Made by a program: the position numbers and the translations under genes | Part shown: piece by piece, positions 62,350 to 64,000 of the stretch | How positions within the stretch are numbered: position 1 is the stretch's first letter | Layout: the number at the start of each line of letters is the position of its first letter | Assembly (NCBI GenBank): GCA_965214635.1 | Contig: OZ243964.1 | Span: 868,001 to 932,000 of the forward strand | Direction of reading: 5' to 3' | Source: Bin90 sp965214635 | GTDB taxonomy: Bacteria; Chloroflexota; Dehalococcoidia; Lucifugimonadales; JADFKI01 | Length of the DNA stretch: 64,000 bases | The notes under the pieces: model-generated | The model's database searches: none | The model's input: the letters and a program-made list of their open reading frames with translations, nothing else | Told to the model about the DNA's origin: nothing

Positions 62350-63696
62350 TCACGAGCCCAACCCATAAACAGGGATTTTCTCAAACGGGTCGATATAAGA
62401 GGCATCACTTAGATCTCTGTTATCAGAGCCACCATATAGATCTCTGTATTTCGGAGCAAGTTCGTAAGTAGCTGTTCTAGGTCCTTGTCCAAGCATGTGC
62501 AGAAACAGTGCCTCCGCCATCGTCTTGTTAGAATTGATCATTCTACCAGTATTAGGATTCCACACGACGTTTCGCCAAGGTATATCAGAAATCTCCATTG
62601 GCAGTTGGCATAAGCTCTTTACAGCCTGTTCCGTATCTATCTCTCTTCTTCTAAGCAATCCCAACGCACCTGCAAATGCTTGTAAGCCTATAGGTCTGAA
62701 CAGGATATGTCCGCCACCCTCATTACGATACTTTGAGGCGCGCTCTTCGGTGGGGTCAGAGCCTAACACATCCCCAAGAGCTGAATCATATCGCCCCATT
62801 GCGTCCCAAATTTCAACGGTCTTTATGAATAAGGATTGAATTTCATCGTCGTCTGGGCGATTGCCTTTGTACTTGCTATCAAGTTGTTTCAATTCTTGCT
62901 GAAAGGCTCTTTTAATCATGCGATAGAGAGTTACTATGGTGGTTACGCTATGTCGGTTGTTCGGAGGTATTTCGGGACGTGTCCCCATTTGGATTAAATT
63001 TCTGTCAATACCGCCATTGTATGACGAAGTCTCTCTGAGTCCTTCGTATTCAACTGCTATCCGGCGTGTAACGATTGCAGCTGCGTCATCTTCGTCAAGA
63101 GCGATTATTTCGGGTTCACTAACCCTTTTCGCTTGCTTGTTCAGGGTTGTGAACAACCTGCGTACTCGTTCAAGATGGCCTTTCTGGTCAATGTCCGCCG
63201 AGACAAAGATTACGGAAAGGCTTTCATTTGCCAGATTTTGATAAGCATCGACATCTTGCGTTTCCAGGCGCTGAAGCGCTTCTCTGATACCAGCTACGCG
63301 ATGCTGCCCGTCTATTGCATACAGCTTTTCAGTGCCGTCGAGTTGCAAAATTCCAAGACTGTACTCAAACCTAGGGTCAAGTCCAGGGGTGCCAAATATA
63401 CTGGTCCCTTCGACTTCTATCTCGTACCAAGTCGGCTGGCCGAGGTAGACGCCCACGACGATGCTTGGGAAAAAGTGTTGCCTTTGGTTGATGAGGTAAT
63501 CAGCGATTTGCCTCGCTCGGCTAGGAATAACCCTTCTTTGGATCCATTCATTCATGCTTGGAGGGGTTACTAGCTCGGTCGCAAGTCGCACTCTCCTAGC
63601 AACTTCAGCAAATGGCAGCGTAGTGATGTAATAGTACCAATCACCCATGTTTGCCCGAAGCGTTGGGAAGGATTTCAATTCCGTTTCCGGAGTCAT
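62350..63696 (-). CDS. DGQHR-domain protein (DndB-like)
   Basis: 448 residues. The signature DGQHR is at residues 129-133 in YAIDGQHRVAGIREAL. An N-terminal part has RARQIADYLINQRQHFFPSIVVGVYLG. ESLSVIFVSADIDQKGHLERVRRLFTTLNKQAKRV follows, typical of DGQHR proteins, where DndB is the regulator of DNA phosphorothioation. No dndCDE genes are in view, so this may be a stand-alone member. It is visibly more AT-rich than the host genes and starts 6 bp after the GIY-YIG-like gene. Confidence 0.85.
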   Translation of the reverse strand: MTPETELKSFPTLRANMGDWYYYITTLPFAEVARRVRLATELVTPPSMNEWIQRRVIPSRARQIADYLINQRQHFFPSIVVGVYLGQPTWYEIEVEGTSIFGTPGLDPRFEYSLGILQLDGTEKLYAIDGQHRVAGIREALQRLETQDVDAYQNLANESLSVIFVSADIDQKGHLERVRRLFTTLNKQAKRVSEPEIIALDEDDAAAIVTRRIAVEYEGLRETSSYNGGIDRNLIQMGTRPEIPPNNRHSVTTIVTLYRMIKRAFQQELKQLDSKYKGNRPDDDEIQSLFIKTVEIWDAMGRYDSALGDVLGSDPTEERASKYRNEGGGHILFRPIGLQAFAGALGLLRRREIDTEQAVKSLCQLPMEISDIPWRNVVWNPNTGRMINSNKTMAEALFLHMLGQGPRTATYELAPKYRDLYGGSDNRDLSDASYIDPFEKIPVYGLGS

Positions 63697-63702
63697 TCCA
63701 GA

Positions 63703-63993
63703 TTAGCCTCCACTCTCTCGCCTGAAAGCCATGATAGCACTCCCTGCCCTGCCTTTGAACCTGTCATTGTACGGTGGAATGCAAGTGTTCAGCAGAACAT
63801 CTTCTATGTCATCAAGTAAAGTAACGTCTGCAACGGGAGCGTAGTAGAACGAGATGTGTCCATCCCACCTCTTCAACATACGAGAGATGACAACTCGCCT
63901 TCCGGTTTTCTGATAGTACAGATAATCTCCGTAACGTCTTCTAAAACCGCGGGTATCCCCGGTTTGGCCTATGTACAACAAATATGCTGACAT
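63703..63993 (-). CDS. GIY-YIG-like protein, start possibly beyond the window
   Basis: 96 residues from the first ATG in view, but the frame is open to the window edge and the true start may lie outside. YLLYIGQTGDTRGFRRRYGDYL matches the GIY-YIG core (Y..YIGQT..F..R). The rest, SFYYAPVADVTLLDDIEDVLLNTCIPPYNDRFKG, has the E and N/Y residues expected late in the domain. It is directly upstream of the DGQHR gene (6 bp), so the two are likely one transcript. A nuclease role is inferred from the fold only. Confidence 0.65.
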   Translation of the reverse strand: MSAYLLYIGQTGDTRGFRRRYGDYLYYQKTGRRVVISRMLKRWDGHISFYYAPVADVTLLDDIEDVLLNTCIPPYNDRFKGRAGSAIMAFRRESGG

Positions 63994-64000
63994 GGGCGGA

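Overview
The window reads as chromosomal DNA of a free-living or host-associated bacterium, most plausibly a Chloroflexota of the Dehalococcoidia/SAR202 type. This placement is inference. It rests on moderately high GC, an HspR-GrpE-DnaK heat-shock operon, secreted proteins with Pro/Thr stalks, and scattered catabolic genes (cobalt nitrile hydratase, sulfatase, amidohydrolases, an UGSC selenoprotein). No rRNA, CRISPR array or replication origin is seen.

Layout. 1-5.9 kb: F-type ATP synthase operon on the minus strand (atpZ-like, B, E, F, H, A, G and the first 25 codons of D), with a decayed duplicate of the atpF start between atpF and atpE. 6.1-10.0 kb: minus-strand cluster of nitrile hydratase beta, alpha and activator, then cobJ and cobB, so two cobalt-using pathways lie together. 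10.2-12.2 kb: an unusual phospholipase D-like/P-loop ATPase fusion. 12.4-15.0 kb: a sulfatase gene split by a 1066-bp Mutator-type IS with a 9-bp target duplication. 15-18 kb: glutaredoxin-thioredoxin reductase fusion and a pentapeptide-repeat lipoprotein. 18.3-22.3 kb: sucC, an UGA-containing UGSC selenoprotein gene with a SECIS-like hairpin, and sucD. 22.4-25.3 kb: tRNA-Ser, a tandem duplication of nucleoside deoxyribosyltransferase-like genes and a complete IS1-family element. 25.4-28.8 kb: SDR, thiolase, amidohydrolase. 29.1-34.6 kb: a 2-oxoacid dehydrogenase operon (E1 alpha, E1 beta, E2) with a MvaI/BcnI-type restriction-modification cassette between the two E1 genes. 34.7-40 kb: glnS, dnaK, grpE, hspR, an HspR (HAIR-like) operator with two overlapping divergent promoters, and a zinc-ribbon gene. 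40-46 kb: molybdopterin oxidoreductase, metal-dependent hydrolase, a HaeIII-like nuclease paired with a D12-class adenine methylase, a BNR-repeat protein and small unknowns.

46.4-64 kb is accessory. It holds a methyltransferase-HNH fusion coupled to a HEPN-like protein, a DUF1800 protein, a broken AAA ATPase joined to an IS1 fragment, and a Pro/Thr-stalk surface protein. It also holds a collapsed DUF499/DUF1156/SNF2-helicase defence locus containing a second copy of the 1066-bp IS, a BrnT-like toxin with a nuclease-like partner, a decayed Calx-beta adhesin, a gamma-glutamyltransferase remnant, and a DGQHR protein with a GIY-YIG-like protein at the window edge.

The strongest individual observations are the UGA/SECIS selenoprotein inside the sucC-sucD cluster, the HspR operator with paired promoters, the methyltransferase-HNH/HEPN pair, the HaeIII-like nuclease with a seemingly mismatched methylase class, and the PLD-ATPase fusion. 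All assignments come from reading motifs by eye; no database search was run.
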